Below are positions 44,965-55,500 of a stretch of DNA of 64,000 nucleotides, piece after piece. Source of the DNA: Candidatus Methanofilum arcanum. Its GTDB lineage: Archaea; Halobacteriota; Methanomicrobia; Methanomicrobiales; Methanospirillaceae. Both the position numbers and the translations under genes were made by a program. A model generated the notes under the pieces. The model was not told the origin of the DNA. It was given only the letters and a program-made list of their open reading frames with translations, and ran no database searches. The number at the start of each line of letters is the position of its first letter. Positions within the stretch are counted from its first letter, which is position 1. Location: the NCBI GenBank assembly GCA_031285085.1, contig JAITWW010000093.1:5332-69331 (forward strand), given 5' to 3'.

Positions 44965-45780
44965 TTATAATAAAGAGAAATCTGAACATGTAATAATAAT
45001 TTCTCCAAAAAATTCAGCCTGATCCAAGGAGATGAAACCGTCATATGTTAAAAAAAGCAATGAAATAAACACCAGGTGGCGGGAAACATCAAGCTCATTG
45101 GCAAGGCCTGATAATGTTATTGGCTCATCTTGCTCAATCAGTTCATGACAACAAGAAAGTACTTGTGTTGTAAACTCCTGGTATGCCTCTTCATGTGCAA
45201 CAAGATCAGACACATCATCAGCACTCACATACATGTCATAGGATTGATATGACTCCCTTTGCCTCCTTCTCTCTTCTTTCTCTGCATTTCGGAGCAAATT
45301 AATCAACATATACACAGACACTGGCTGCTTGCGAACATGCTTACGATGGAGACGGCGAGAGATCTCTTGTTCTAGAAAACTAATTGGATCCCCTCTCCCT
45401 GGTTCTCTGCGAACAATATTCGAAGAATCTTCACCCTCCCAGAACTCCTCTAAAGATTCATCCTCATGATCAACACTCTCATCATCAAAATATTCAGCTT
45501 TAATGCGAAGAAGCGTTGCCGCATAAAAAAGCATTCTCCCAGATACACGAATATCAAAAGCACGTTGACGCTCAGCCTCTGAAAAAAACCGATCGATAAT
45601 GAGAACAATATCAACATCCCATGGATCAATCTCACCACGCTCTGCCATATAAACAAGCAAACCAATGGGATCCTCTCCACTTTGAGGTGTTTGAAGGGAG
45701 GTATGAGAAGAGAGTACCGATGGAAAGAGGGGAGAAAGTTCAGTGTTCGTCTCATTATCTGATTCTTTAGCCATAATCAT
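44965..45780 (-). CDS. scpA: ScpA, kleisin subunit of SMC condensin
   Basis: Bridges the SMC heads in chromosome condensation. The N-terminal segment PIGLLVYMAERGEIDPWDVD with IDRFFSEAERQ is the SMC-neck-binding helix region, preceded by a disordered Ser/Thr-rich start. A long acidic linker follows. The C-terminal winged helix (ITLSGLANELDVSRHLVFIS...FLTYDGFISLDQ) binds the SMC cap. The 271-residue length is normal. The ATG overlaps the smc TGA by four bases (ATGA), implying coupled translation. No scpB is present in the window. Confidence 0.92.
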   Translation of the reverse strand: MIMAKESDNETNTELSPLFPSVLSSHTSLQTPQSGEDPIGLLVYMAERGEIDPWDVDIVLIIDRFFSEAERQRAFDIRVSGRMLFYAATLLRIKAEYFDDESVDHEDESLEEFWEGEDSSNIVRREPGRGDPISFLEQEISRRLHRKHVRKQPVSVYMLINLLRNAEKEERRRQRESYQSYDMYVSADDVSDLVAHEEAYQEFTTQVLSCCHELIEQDEPITLSGLANELDVSRHLVFISLLFLTYDGFISLDQAEFFGEIIITCSDFSLL

Positions 45781-48700
45781 CCACGTATCGAAACACCTGT
45801 TACCAGGGTACTTTTATCCTCACGGACTGTTACCCCAATAAGCCGATCAGAAGCATCAATCATAGGTTTTCGAAGAGAAATGCTCAGAAATTGAGAATCT
45901 TTGCAGAGATCACGAATCATATCTGCAATGCGCTCAACATTATTAGTATCAAGATTCATATCCACCTCATCAAATGCATAAAAGGGGGCAGGAAGATATT
46001 TTTGGATCGAAAAAATGAATGCAAGTGTTGTAAGAGACTTCTCACCTCCAGAGAGAGAAGCAAGCAGATGTACATTTTTATGATGGGGACGAACTGCAAA
46101 GGAAAGTCCTCCTAAAAAGGGTTCTTCTTTATTGTCAAGCACGATATCTCCTGTTCCAACCGTCAGTTTTGCAAAAATCTCACGGAAGTTATCTGATATC
46201 GCGGTATAGGTCTGCATAAACGCATCATGTTTCATCAGGGAGTAGCGATCAATCCTCTCGCAGATCTCTGCATGCTCTCGTGAAAGCACCTCTACTTTTT
46301 CTTTCCGTTTTTCCAGCTTATCACAGACAACCTCATACTCTTCAATTGCATACATATTTACTGGACCAAGGCGGGAAAGATCATACTCAGCTGCTGCTAC
46401 CTTCTGCTCAATCTCTTCAAGACTCATATCAGTGACCTCATATGCTTCAGATGATGAGGCCGCGAGCTCTTCAGATATTTTCTCTTTTTTTTCTTCAAGA
46501 CCAATAATAATACCAGAGTTCCTCTCAATCTGTCCATTGAACTTTCGCATTTCCTCATCAATAGTAGAGAGGGAGACCAGCAGCGTATCACGCTGACTCT
46601 GAAGCTCTGCCAGTTGATCTGTAAATTCACGTTGGCGATGATGGGTTTCAGAAATAGAAATCTTATAGGTAGAGATTGAAGCATGGAGCTGTGATACTTC
46701 CTCGTCAAGAACGGTGATTTTTGTTCGTATCTCATCGTCCTGTGCAAGCAACGCATCAAGACTACGCTTTGCGAAGCTCTTTTCACGTTGTTCATCAGCA
46801 ATAGAAGAGTCCTTTGCAGAGATACGACGCTTGATCTCTTCGATCTGCATGTGTATCTGATCTAATGACTCATTGAGTCTTAAAAAAACGTCACCTTCAA
46901 AAAATTGAGAAAGTGATTCTATTTTTTCTGTACACTCATTGATATCTTGAGTCAAAAAAGCTCGTTCTTTCTCAATACGAGCAAGCTCACTGGATGTATC
47001 ATCACTTTCCTTTGAATGCTCTACAAGTTTGGCCTCAATACCAACACATTCCACAGAAAGACTCTTCAAACGGCGTTCATACTCATCATACACAGCCTTT
47101 GAACGAACAAGTTCCTCAGAAGCCTCAACGCGTTTGCCGAGAAGGCGATCTCGTTCTGCATTTGCATGAGAATATGATGCTTCACACATCTCTTCTTCAC
47201 GAGAGAGGGCTGCCAGTTGCTCTGACAAAACATGGAGATCATCAACAAATGACATACCAAACCCAATAGAAGATTTTTGTTGGAGACTACCTCCCGTCAT
47301 CGAACCACTTCTTTCGATCAAAGAACCATCAAGTGTTACCATACGGTACTGTCCCATACGAGCTTGTGCATCAGATAAAGAGCGCATGACAACAGTTCCT
47401 CCAAGTGTGACCAAAAATGCATTCGAAAACTTCGGATGAAACTCAAGGAGATCAACAGCAAGTCCAATAATGGCCTCATTTTTTCGAATGGTAGGGAGAG
47501 ATGGAAGACGAAGTTTATTGAGAGGCAAAAATGTTACTCGGCCAAGATTATGAATTTTCAGATATGAGATTGCATCTGCTGCCACATCAACATGCTCTAC
47601 AACCACGAAATTCAGTCGATTTCCAGCTGCTATATTCAAAGCTGTTGCATATTCTGGTTTACATCTTCCAAGTGAAGCAAGGGTTCCATGCACTCCTTCC
47701 ATAGAGAGCACTGCCTCAATTGCTTTCCCATATCTCCCGGATGCCTGTTGCTGCGCTTCTTTTCGATGCAACTCATACTGAATCTCACGGACACGACGTG
47801 AAAGGTTCTCACGTTGTTCACGCTTTTGATATACTTCCTTTTCGGCTGCATGTACAGCAGTTTCAAATTGGTGAGTCTGATGCTGTGCTTCCTCATACGC
47901 TTCCTTTGCACTGACCAAAGAATCACTTATTGTAGTGGATTCATCTTTTACTTCTTTTAATCTTGACAAAAAACGCTCTTTCTCAGAATTTCTCATTCGA
48001 GATCGCTCAAGAAGCACATCCTGGTTACGAATTAAAACACTTCGAAGCTCTTTTTTCTCACGAATCTCTTTATCAAGGGCTTGATACTGTTGTTCAATAT
48101 CTCGTTCTTTCTCACCATAGGATGATAGTGCCTCAACTACCCGGGCTTTTTCCTCTTCAACTGTCGACAGAGTTATGGCAAGAGTACTCTTATCAATCAT
48201 CAACTCTCGAAGGGAATTTGTGTACTTCTCAATGGATGACTCATATCGTTTTCGCTCCGCAAAAATTGAATTTAGCTGCTGGTGATGTTGTTGTTTCTCA
48301 GCTTCAGCACGTCCGATCCGATCCTGTGCACTCTCAATAGAAGCCTCAGCAGTTGCAATAACACGAATAAGATCACGGTACTCATCTCCTGTTTTTGCAG
48401 CAATGGTAGCATCAAGCTCGGACAATGCGGTAGAATAGTGTTCTTTTTTGTCAACACAAGCATCGATATGTTCTTGAAAATGTGTTATTTTTTTGCTTTC
48501 ATCAAAAATAAGAGAGAGAATGTCATTATACTCTTGTTTTTTCTTTGAAATTCTCACATATAGTCTACAGCGTGTAAGATAATCAAGCGTTGTTGTGAGC
48601 TCACGATGGCGTAATGCCTGCTCGCGTTGTTTTTCAAGCTCATTTTGGCGAGATTCAAGAGATGAGAGGTGTACAGTCTCCTCTTGAATACGAACATGAA

Positions 48701-49217
48701 CCCGATCTAGCTCATTTCGTGCAAGATCGCGCTTTTGATCAAACTCAGAGACCCCTGCAATCTCATCAAGAATTTTTCTTCGTTCGATCTCACTCATCTC
48801 AATAATCCGATTGATATCCCCCTGCATAACTACATTGTAACCATGGGGAATGATGCCACGCTGAGCCAAAAATTCGAGCAGTTCGGACTGACGACAACTT
48901 TTTTCATTGAGATAGAGATAGTTGTAGTACCCATTTTTCGTCCGTTTAATCTTTCTTCGAATCTTTGTGCCATCTGAGAATTCAATTTGGACCTCAGCAG
49001 TATTTCGGTTTGAATTCACATTAATAAGATCAGTCAATTTTTCTGCACGTAAGTAGCGGGAAGAGGAGAGGGTAAGGACAAATAAAATACAGTCAATAAT
49101 ATTACTTTTCCCAGATCCATTTGGGCCAGATATCACAGTAAATCCCTGATACACTGGAATGTGTGTTTTTCTTGAAAATGATTTGAAATTATCAATATCA
49201 AGAGCTGTAATATACAT
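45777..49217 (-). CDS. smc: SMC chromosome-segregation ATPase
   Basis: About 1146 residues. The N-terminal head starts YITALDIDNFKSF with Walker A SGPNGSGKSNIID. The first long coiled coil (about residues 160-500) is followed by the hinge (VHGTLASLGRCKPEYATALN...AGNRLNFVVVEHVD) and the returning coiled coil. The C-terminal head has signature LLASLSGGEKSLTTLAFIF and Walker B FYAFDEVDMNLD. ATG 49217 is chosen over TTG 49226 because MYITALDIDNFKSF matches the family N-terminus. A 4-bp overlap with scpA follows; a coiled-coil gene ends 51 bp upstream. Confidence 0.96.
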   Translation of the reverse strand: MYITALDIDNFKSFSRKTHIPVYQGFTVISGPNGSGKSNIIDCILFVLTLSSSRYLRAEKLTDLINVNSNRNTAEVQIEFSDGTKIRRKIKRTKNGYYNYLYLNEKSCRQSELLEFLAQRGIIPHGYNVVMQGDINRIIEMSEIERRKILDEIAGVSEFDQKRDLARNELDRVHVRIQEETVHLSSLESRQNELEKQREQALRHRELTTTLDYLTRCRLYVRISKKKQEYNDILSLIFDESKKITHFQEHIDACVDKKEHYSTALSELDATIAAKTGDEYRDLIRVIATAEASIESAQDRIGRAEAEKQQHHQQLNSIFAERKRYESSIEKYTNSLRELMIDKSTLAITLSTVEEEKARVVEALSSYGEKERDIEQQYQALDKEIREKKELRSVLIRNQDVLLERSRMRNSEKERFLSRLKEVKDESTTISDSLVSAKEAYEEAQHQTHQFETAVHAAEKEVYQKREQRENLSRRVREIQYELHRKEAQQQASGRYGKAIEAVLSMEGVHGTLASLGRCKPEYATALNIAAGNRLNFVVVEHVDVAADAISYLKIHNLGRVTFLPLNKLRLPSLPTIRKNEAIIGLAVDLLEFHPKFSNAFLVTLGGTVVMRSLSDAQARMGQYRMVTLDGSLIERSGSMTGGSLQQKSSIGFGMSFVDDLHVLSEQLAALSREEEMCEASYSHANAERDRLLGKRVEASEELVRSKAVYDEYERRLKSLSVECVGIEAKLVEHSKESDDTSSELARIEKERAFLTQDINECTEKIESLSQFFEGDVFLRLNESLDQIHMQIEEIKRRISAKDSSIADEQREKSFAKRSLDALLAQDDEIRTKITVLDEEVSQLHASISTYKISISETHHRQREFTDQLAELQSQRDTLLVSLSTIDEEMRKFNGQIERNSGIIIGLEEKKEKISEELAASSSEAYEVTDMSLEEIEQKVAAAEYDLSRLGPVNMYAIEEYEVVCDKLEKRKEKVEVLSREHAEICERIDRYSLMKHDAFMQTYTAISDNFREIFAKLTVGTGDIVLDNKEEPFLGGLSFAVRPHHKNVHLLASLSGGEKSLTTLAFIFSIQKYLPAPFYAFDEVDMNLDTNNVERIADMIRDLCKDSQFLSISLRKPMIDASDRLIGVTVREDKSTLVTGVSIRG

Positions 49218-49268
49218 AACGCTCAAAAAAGGAATAATCTTATAAAAGATGCAAAATCCATAGTCTTT

Positions 49269-49757
49269 CTACTCATCAGCAACAATGATATCATTCACAC
49301 TCTTTTTCTTTGTACCTTCTTTGTTACGAGAATCAAGAGCTGATGCAATGATAATATCTTCCCCACTTTCTTTCGTAAGACGAACTGTTCCATCTCGTTG
49401 CATTTTCGGTACCATATGTTCCTCTTTTTTTCCGGTGTTTTTGGCACCAATCAAAGAAGAGTCAGAATCATGGGAAGAAGAAGGAACCTGCGCATTTTTA
49501 TTTGGAATATTTTCCACAGCTGGAGTTGCTGTAATAATTGGGCGAATCGGAGAAGGTCTGTTTTCATTTTGTATTGGAACTTCACGTATAACAGGTGCAG
49601 TCCTCTTTTCTTTTTGAATATGTAAGATGACTGCTCTCAAATCAAGAACTTCATCAGTGAGTCCTTTTACCAATGCTTCAAGTTCTTGCAGTCGCATTTT
49701 CACTTCGCTGAGAGAAGCTTTATAATCTGCCTCTAAATCTTGTGCTCCTTGTGACAT
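49269..49757 (-). CDS. Coiled-coil protein upstream of smc
   Basis: A 162-residue protein. The first about 60 residues form a predicted coiled coil (LEADYKASLSEVKMRLQELE, then LVKGLTDEVLDLRAVILHIQ), followed by a disordered Pro/Asn/Ser-rich middle. The conserved-looking end includes VPKMQRDGTVRLTKESGEDI and KKKSVNDIIVADE. No catalytic motif is visible. It starts at ATG 49757 with GGGGGATGA upstream, the first gene of a likely three-gene operon with smc and scpA. A chromosome-organisation role is an inference from position only. Confidence 0.7.
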   Translation of the reverse strand: MSQGAQDLEADYKASLSEVKMRLQELEALVKGLTDEVLDLRAVILHIQKEKRTAPVIREVPIQNENRPSPIRPIITATPAVENIPNKNAQVPSSSHDSDSSLIGAKNTGKKEEHMVPKMQRDGTVRLTKESGEDIIIASALDSRNKEGTKKKSVNDIIVADE

Positions 49758-49960
49758 GAATCATCCCCCACATGTGAGAAGCGTGTTGCCTCTGTATAAT
49801 GTATATTATAGGGTTCATATACTATATTACTTCTCATGAACTGTGTCAAGCTGATGAGAGGGAGAGATAGGTGTAAAAAGTCAGAAAGAGAAAAATGGAT
49901 AAAAAATACAGCACGATAGCGGATTTTACAGAAACAAATGACGCATAAAAAAAGGGCAGT

Positions 49961-50404
49961 TTATGTTTCAGATGATGTATCATCAGGTGTTTCGATATTC
50001 ATCCCAATAAGATCACTTACCTCATCACTATGTTCTCCAAAAGTAAGGTTCAACTCAGTGCTATGTCCACTTTCAAAGATAAACGTTTGATCTGCAAAAC
50101 GATCTCCAATAGCAAATCGAATAACAGCAGTTCCATCACTGAGCTCTTCGGCAAGAGGAATAACTACAAGGCGGATATCAAATGTTCCAATGCCGCCATA
50201 TAGACCTGCATGTTCAGTTGTTACTGAACCAGCTGCTCTGTCACCAATATATGCGATAATCTCGGTATCAGCAGGGGCTGGATCATCATCAATGACAATA
50301 GTCCCGTAGAACTCACAGGGGAGAAACGGAGAAGATGCTACAACTCCAGATATCCCAATACATATGAAAAGGGACATAATATACATACATATTTTATATC
50401 TCAT
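49961..50404 (-). CDS. Small exported protein with single FYG/PAP module
   Basis: A 147-residue secreted protein: signal peptide (about 5-23), then one beta-rich module of about 100 residues that starts LPCEFYGTIVIDDDPAPADT and has IAYIGDRAAG and GGIGTFDIRLVV. An acidic Asp/Glu/Thr tail follows. The same module occurs four times in the next gene upstream and once in the one before. GGTG lies 5 nt before the ATG. It is the last gene of the surface-protein cluster, 96 bp after its neighbour. Confidence 0.75.
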   Translation of the reverse strand: MRYKICMYIMSLFICIGISGVVASSPFLPCEFYGTIVIDDDPAPADTEIIAYIGDRAAGSVTTEHAGLYGGIGTFDIRLVVIPLAEELSDGTAVIRFAIGDRFADQTFIFESGHSTELNLTFGEHSDEVSDLIGMNIETPDDTSSET

Positions 50405-50500
50405 AAAAACACCAAATGTTATACAATATCTGAAAAATTGTGGTGAATTACCACGTTTTTCATTGTTTCACACTATTCAATTCAATATACCCCAAAGCCG

Positions 50501-52507
50501 CTACCATTCTGATGTATCAGATGGAAGATAAACTGCATGTAGATTTGATACAATATCCTGGAAACTCATAAATTGAGAATCAACAGCTGTCTTCAACTCC
50601 ACATTTGCAATGGACCCAGGCATGAATGGGTAGCTATTAGACCATATATCTCCAGCAAGTGGATTTCGAACTTGAGCTTTATACCAATATTCGTAGTTTT
50701 GGGGTTTAATCCAGAAGTTAATTGGAACACGTTGCACTGCCACTCGTTGACTCACCCCTGCAGCGGTAGAGCCAGTATTATCTGTGATGATAATGTTAGA
50801 GTCACTGTACTCAATCCGATCAGCCCAGTATGGAACCTCGATGATCAGCATATCAGAGCCTGCTGGATTTCCAAAAGTTCCAAACTCATGCACAGTATAT
50901 GGATTCATTGGATTACGTAAATCAACCCCTTCCGTTGTTGCGAGGATCATATCTCCACTACGCAGTGGGTACCCATTGAACTCCGCTTTTCCATAGAATT
51001 TATGTGGAGCGGTGTTTGGTGTTGGTGTTGGCGTCGGGTGTACCTCTAATGATTCAGGTGGTGAACCAACGAGTAGCATAACTTCAACCATCTCACCTGC
51101 TCGGTACGGAATAGATTCATGGTACACACCTTGTGGTTCATCAGCAAGGTGAATTAAAGCAGAAACTGGCCTTTGCCAATAGACATCCCATACTCTGAAC
51201 CGTATTTCTGTATTATCTGGAACACATGATCCTTGAATTGCTAATTTTTCATCATATGTACCAGAACCAAATGAGATAGCACTTCGCAGCGTAAGCGGAT
51301 TTGTCGGACCTGATACATCATATCCATCTATAACAGCTTCAACCTTTCCACCTCGCTGAATAGGAGTCAGATATGTATACAAATCAAGATCAAGCTGCTT
51401 TGCCTCTGCAATCTGTGCAGCATTAATGTTGTTAAAGTACACACTTCCCCAGATCTGCATTGGAAGGATTGGAACACCACTATCACACTCAGATACTGGA
51501 ATAGCAGCAGGTGGAATTGTTTCTACAGGGGTTGGAATTTTGTTCTGAATGGAGAGCTCAATCTCGGTACTTTCTCCTGGTTGGAAAGGAAGGAAGTTTT
51601 GCCATTCTTCTCCTACAATACGCACATATGCTCGTGATGCTCGGTGGATCGAGTCCCAAACCCAAAACTCAATACGTGCTCCCTCTTCAACACCCTGAAC
51701 CTCAAGATTTGGCCATAGTGATTGTGGTCTGCCAAAGAAACCAAGTCCTGTTGTAACAGGATTATTTGGACCGGAAATATCAACTCCAGTAACCCGTGCC
51801 TCTACATATCCTCCTGCCTGAATTGGATCATCGTACATTCGTACACTGCCCCAGAATGTCTGAGCAAATGCTGGAAGTTGATCCTGATTTACAGGATTTG
51901 CAGTTGGTAGAGGTGTTGAAGTGGGGAACGAGGTGTATGGGTCTGTAGGTCTTAAGGTTGGTATTGCCGTTGGTATCGCTGTTGGCGTCACATCTGGTGG
52001 TACAGTATATGTAGGCCCAGGAACACTTGTTGGAGCAGAAGTTGGAGGTTTTGTTTGGACTATGGTTGGTGTTTGGGAGCTTGTCTCTTTTATTGTTGGC
52101 GCTTGAAGCACAGCTGGAGGAAGTCCAACAGATAAGACCATCTGGATGCTACTGCCAGGCCCATAAGAGAGAGATTGCTCAGCTTTTTGACCATCAATCC
52201 AGAACTCAATGAGGTTATTTTGCGCAAGAATGGAACTGTCAACTACAACTTTTAGACGTTGATCAAAAGTACCAGGACCTCCATAAGCACCCTGGTCTGT
52301 GGTAACAATCATGCCATAAACCACTCCTCCAATTTTCGCCTCTATAATAGTGGCAGCAGGAGCAGGTTCTCCATGAATATACAGAGGACCATAGAACTCA
52401 CAGGGGAGAACAGGTGTTTCTGCAGATACACTCATGCATACACTGCAGGTTATCAAAAAAAAGAGCAGAGTAGCCGTGTATCTGCAAGTTACAGATACTG
52501 GTACCAT
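50501..52507 (-). CDS. Exported protein with four FYG/PAP modules
   Basis: About 668 residues: signal peptide (about 12-30), FYG module 1 (LPCEFYGPLYIHGEPAPA...GGPGTFDQRL), and a Pro/Thr-rich linker of about 70 residues likely to be O-glycosylated. Modules 2-4 begin AQTFWGSVRMYDDPIQAGG, MQIWGSVYFNN and HKFYGKAEFNGYPLRSGD, with a second Pro/Thr linker before module 4. No C-terminal anchor is seen. ATG 52507 is preferred. A GTG at 52516 overlapping the TGA of the upstream gene is an alternative, and either way translation is probably coupled. Confidence 0.8.
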   Translation of the reverse strand: MVPVSVTCRYTATLLFFLITCSVCMSVSAETPVLPCEFYGPLYIHGEPAPAATIIEAKIGGVVYGMIVTTDQGAYGGPGTFDQRLKVVVDSSILAQNNLIEFWIDGQKAEQSLSYGPGSSIQMVLSVGLPPAVLQAPTIKETSSQTPTIVQTKPPTSAPTSVPGPTYTVPPDVTPTAIPTAIPTLRPTDPYTSFPTSTPLPTANPVNQDQLPAFAQTFWGSVRMYDDPIQAGGYVEARVTGVDISGPNNPVTTGLGFFGRPQSLWPNLEVQGVEEGARIEFWVWDSIHRASRAYVRIVGEEWQNFLPFQPGESTEIELSIQNKIPTPVETIPPAAIPVSECDSGVPILPMQIWGSVYFNNINAAQIAEAKQLDLDLYTYLTPIQRGGKVEAVIDGYDVSGPTNPLTLRSAISFGSGTYDEKLAIQGSCVPDNTEIRFRVWDVYWQRPVSALIHLADEPQGVYHESIPYRAGEMVEVMLLVGSPPESLEVHPTPTPTPNTAPHKFYGKAEFNGYPLRSGDMILATTEGVDLRNPMNPYTVHEFGTFGNPAGSDMLIIEVPYWADRIEYSDSNIIITDNTGSTAAGVSQRVAVQRVPINFWIKPQNYEYWYKAQVRNPLAGDIWSNSYPFMPGSIANVELKTAVDSQFMSFQDIVSNLHAVYLPSDTSEW

Positions 52508-52512
52508 TATTT

Positions 52513-55500
52513 TCACGCACCAATAGCTGCCAGTGTGCCTGGCTCATCCATGTATACCCAGTATCCAAGGGTTGGATACATGTAGCTATTCTCGTACTGG
52601 CCACCGTTCGCAACCATTGGTTCCCACTGTTGGTTTGCAGCGTTCCATCCATGGACATAGACCCAGGCGTTCTTTACAGAACTCAGGGTATCTTTTGCCG
52701 TTGCAGGAGTGCTGCCAGTAAATCCAATGAGTGACCAGCCATTTGGCAGATTTCTGCTTGGTGGAATTGCAACAGGATCATTTTTGAATGTCAGTGGAAT
52801 GCTTGCTATGCTGGTTGTGTAGATCCAGTATCCCTGAAGTGGCTCAATGATAGTGTCAGACATTACCTGAGTCCAGTACTGTTGATATGGATCATAGCTC
52901 CAGATAGCGTGACCTCCTGTTGGAACTTTTTCAAAGATCACAGCGGTGTTATAGTTTCCATCAAGTACGCGTGGCACGGATATAAGGTTCCATCCTGGAT
53001 AGAGTGTCACTGTTGAAGGATCAATTGGACTTGGACCTGGGCCAGGACCTGGTGGACATGGCTCTCCCTCAACGGTGATGTACTCTTCTTTTGTTATTCT
53101 ATCAACATCCTCACCAAGGGTTACGGTAAGCGTTACAGAGTACGTTCCACCATACTGATATACATGTTCGGGATTTTTCACACCAACGGCAGTTCCACCG
53201 TCACCAAAGTCCCAGAACCAATTTGTGGGTGATCCTGTTGACTTATCTGTGAAGAGAACTGTCAGTGGGGCCATGCCACTGAGCGGCGCAGCGGTGAAAT
53301 CAGCGGTGATGCGTGGAAGACGCACTTTAATGTAGTTTGGCTTTGTTGCGGTGTCTTGTGTGCCATCGGCTGTTGTCACTGTCAATGATACCGTGTACTC
53401 GCCAGGTTGCATGTACGTGTGAGTTGGGTTTCGAACTGTTGATGTTGTACCATCTCCAAGATCCCAGAACCAGGACACAAGATCCTTACCCTTTGAAAGA
53501 TCGGTAAACTCAACTGCTAACGGTGCACTTCCAGAGGTTGGTTCAGCAGAGAATGCTGCAATTGGTACACGGTCATCGATAATACAGAACTGAAGCACAA
53601 TGTAGCTGTCATCAACGTATCCAGCATTCAGGAAGGTCTCGATCTCAGTGACTGCTGCTGCTCCTAAGAAAGCTCCAGTTCCTTGGAGTGGGAAGAGTTT
53701 ACTCCATTCATTTGGATAGGATGTAACCATCCAGATACGATTCTTGTCGAACTGGGAAGTGACATCAGTCTCTTTGACCATGTCAAACTGATGGTTGTAC
53801 ATTGGATGCTGCAGAATGACTGAATAACATCCGGGTTTAAGTTTACAGAGTTCAAGGCCGTAATCAAGGAGATTTACCTTAAACGTGTCATCACCATAGA
53901 CTGGAATTCTTGCATTGAGATATGGTTGGTTACCAACGGTCTCATCTCCAAAGATCCACATATTGAGCTCACGATTGGTTTCGTGACCATTCTTAGTGTG
54001 TGGGAAACCAGTTGCTACTCCTGTGATAGTGATAGTATCTGGACTAATACCAGTACATCCTCCTGCACAGCAATCAATTGGAAGTTCAATGAGTGCAGGT
54101 TCGAGTACCGCAGTAATATCTGGTTTGAAGAGCGTTATTGCAGCCTCTCCATAGCCTGCACATGCACAATCAAGACAGCATGCATTGATTGGCTGACTAA
54201 CGGCATAGACGGTATATGTACCAGGATCGATTGGAGCGAGTTTTGTCTCCCAATAGTACTCCCATGTATTGTCATCTTTGACAGGTACTTTCACAGCGGT
54301 AAATTCACGGAGTTCATCTTTACACACCGATTTGTAGATACGTGGATCTAAAATGACGATGTTCTGTTTTTCGTTGGCACGCTTCCATCCAAGAATGTCG
54401 TTTCCACACTGGTTTTGACCAAGGCCAGTCATGTAGAGGTAGACAACATTTGAGTCTGTGTTTGTACCACTCAGCTTAATGGTATTTCCGAGATAGGTCT
54501 CTGTAGTATCGACATCAATAGTTACAGTACCCTTATTGACGGTAACAAGTGAAAATCCAGGCTTTGAATTTGTGGCAGGAACATAGAATCCACCTTCTAC
54601 CGCTTCAACCTCTTGAACATTGATCTTCCAGGTAATATCTGGAGCCATGTCTGGGCCGGTATTTATGAGAACTGTTCTAACACCCGGTCTTGGTTCTGAA
54701 TCAGAGTCAGTTGTTATCAATGCATAGTAATATACACCGTTTGCAATGACATTTCTAAAACCAGGGCGATCGGTTGGGACTACAGATCGAATGATTCCTT
54801 TTGTTCCACAGTTATTTGGAGCGAGCATTGTTTCTCCAACGTGGAATGGACCACTTTCAAGATCGAAAATAATCTTTGAACCAACCCCATCTTGTTCATT
54901 GTTGATAATTGGTGGACGCTCACAGTAGTCACCATTGACCTTAAGTGGTGCACACTCTGCAGGATTAGATCCAGGAGAGGTCTCCATGATGGTCATGATA
55001 TAGGTCTTACCTGGTTTTCCAGTAATGGTTACCGTAAAGGACTCGCCACGAGTAACAACAGGTTCATTTACAGAGACTTGAACCTCATCATCAACGAGTT
55101 CGATCTTTCCTTCTGGTGTGATTGTCTTTCCTTCAACAAGATAGTTGTTTTGAATGTTGTTGAGGTGAGCAATTGCATAGAATGTATAAATACCATTGAC
55201 GTACAGCCGGTAGTTATTGGCATTAACGGCACGTGTATTCCAGCCATCATTGATATTATCATTGTTTGGCCAGTACCATGGATCAGCAGTCACTGCAAGG
55301 CTTCTCAGGGTGATGCTGTTGTTTCTCCCCTGTAAGGATGGATATTCCATACCAGTTGGGCCACTCGCAAAGATATGAATAATACCAGCAGGAACTTCAT
55401 CTAAACCACTTAAGCCAATACGTTGCTGTACTGCTGCGTAGAGATTTGTTTTCACAATAAAGTTGATATAATCTCCAGCAGGAACTTTTCCTCCGTTTAC

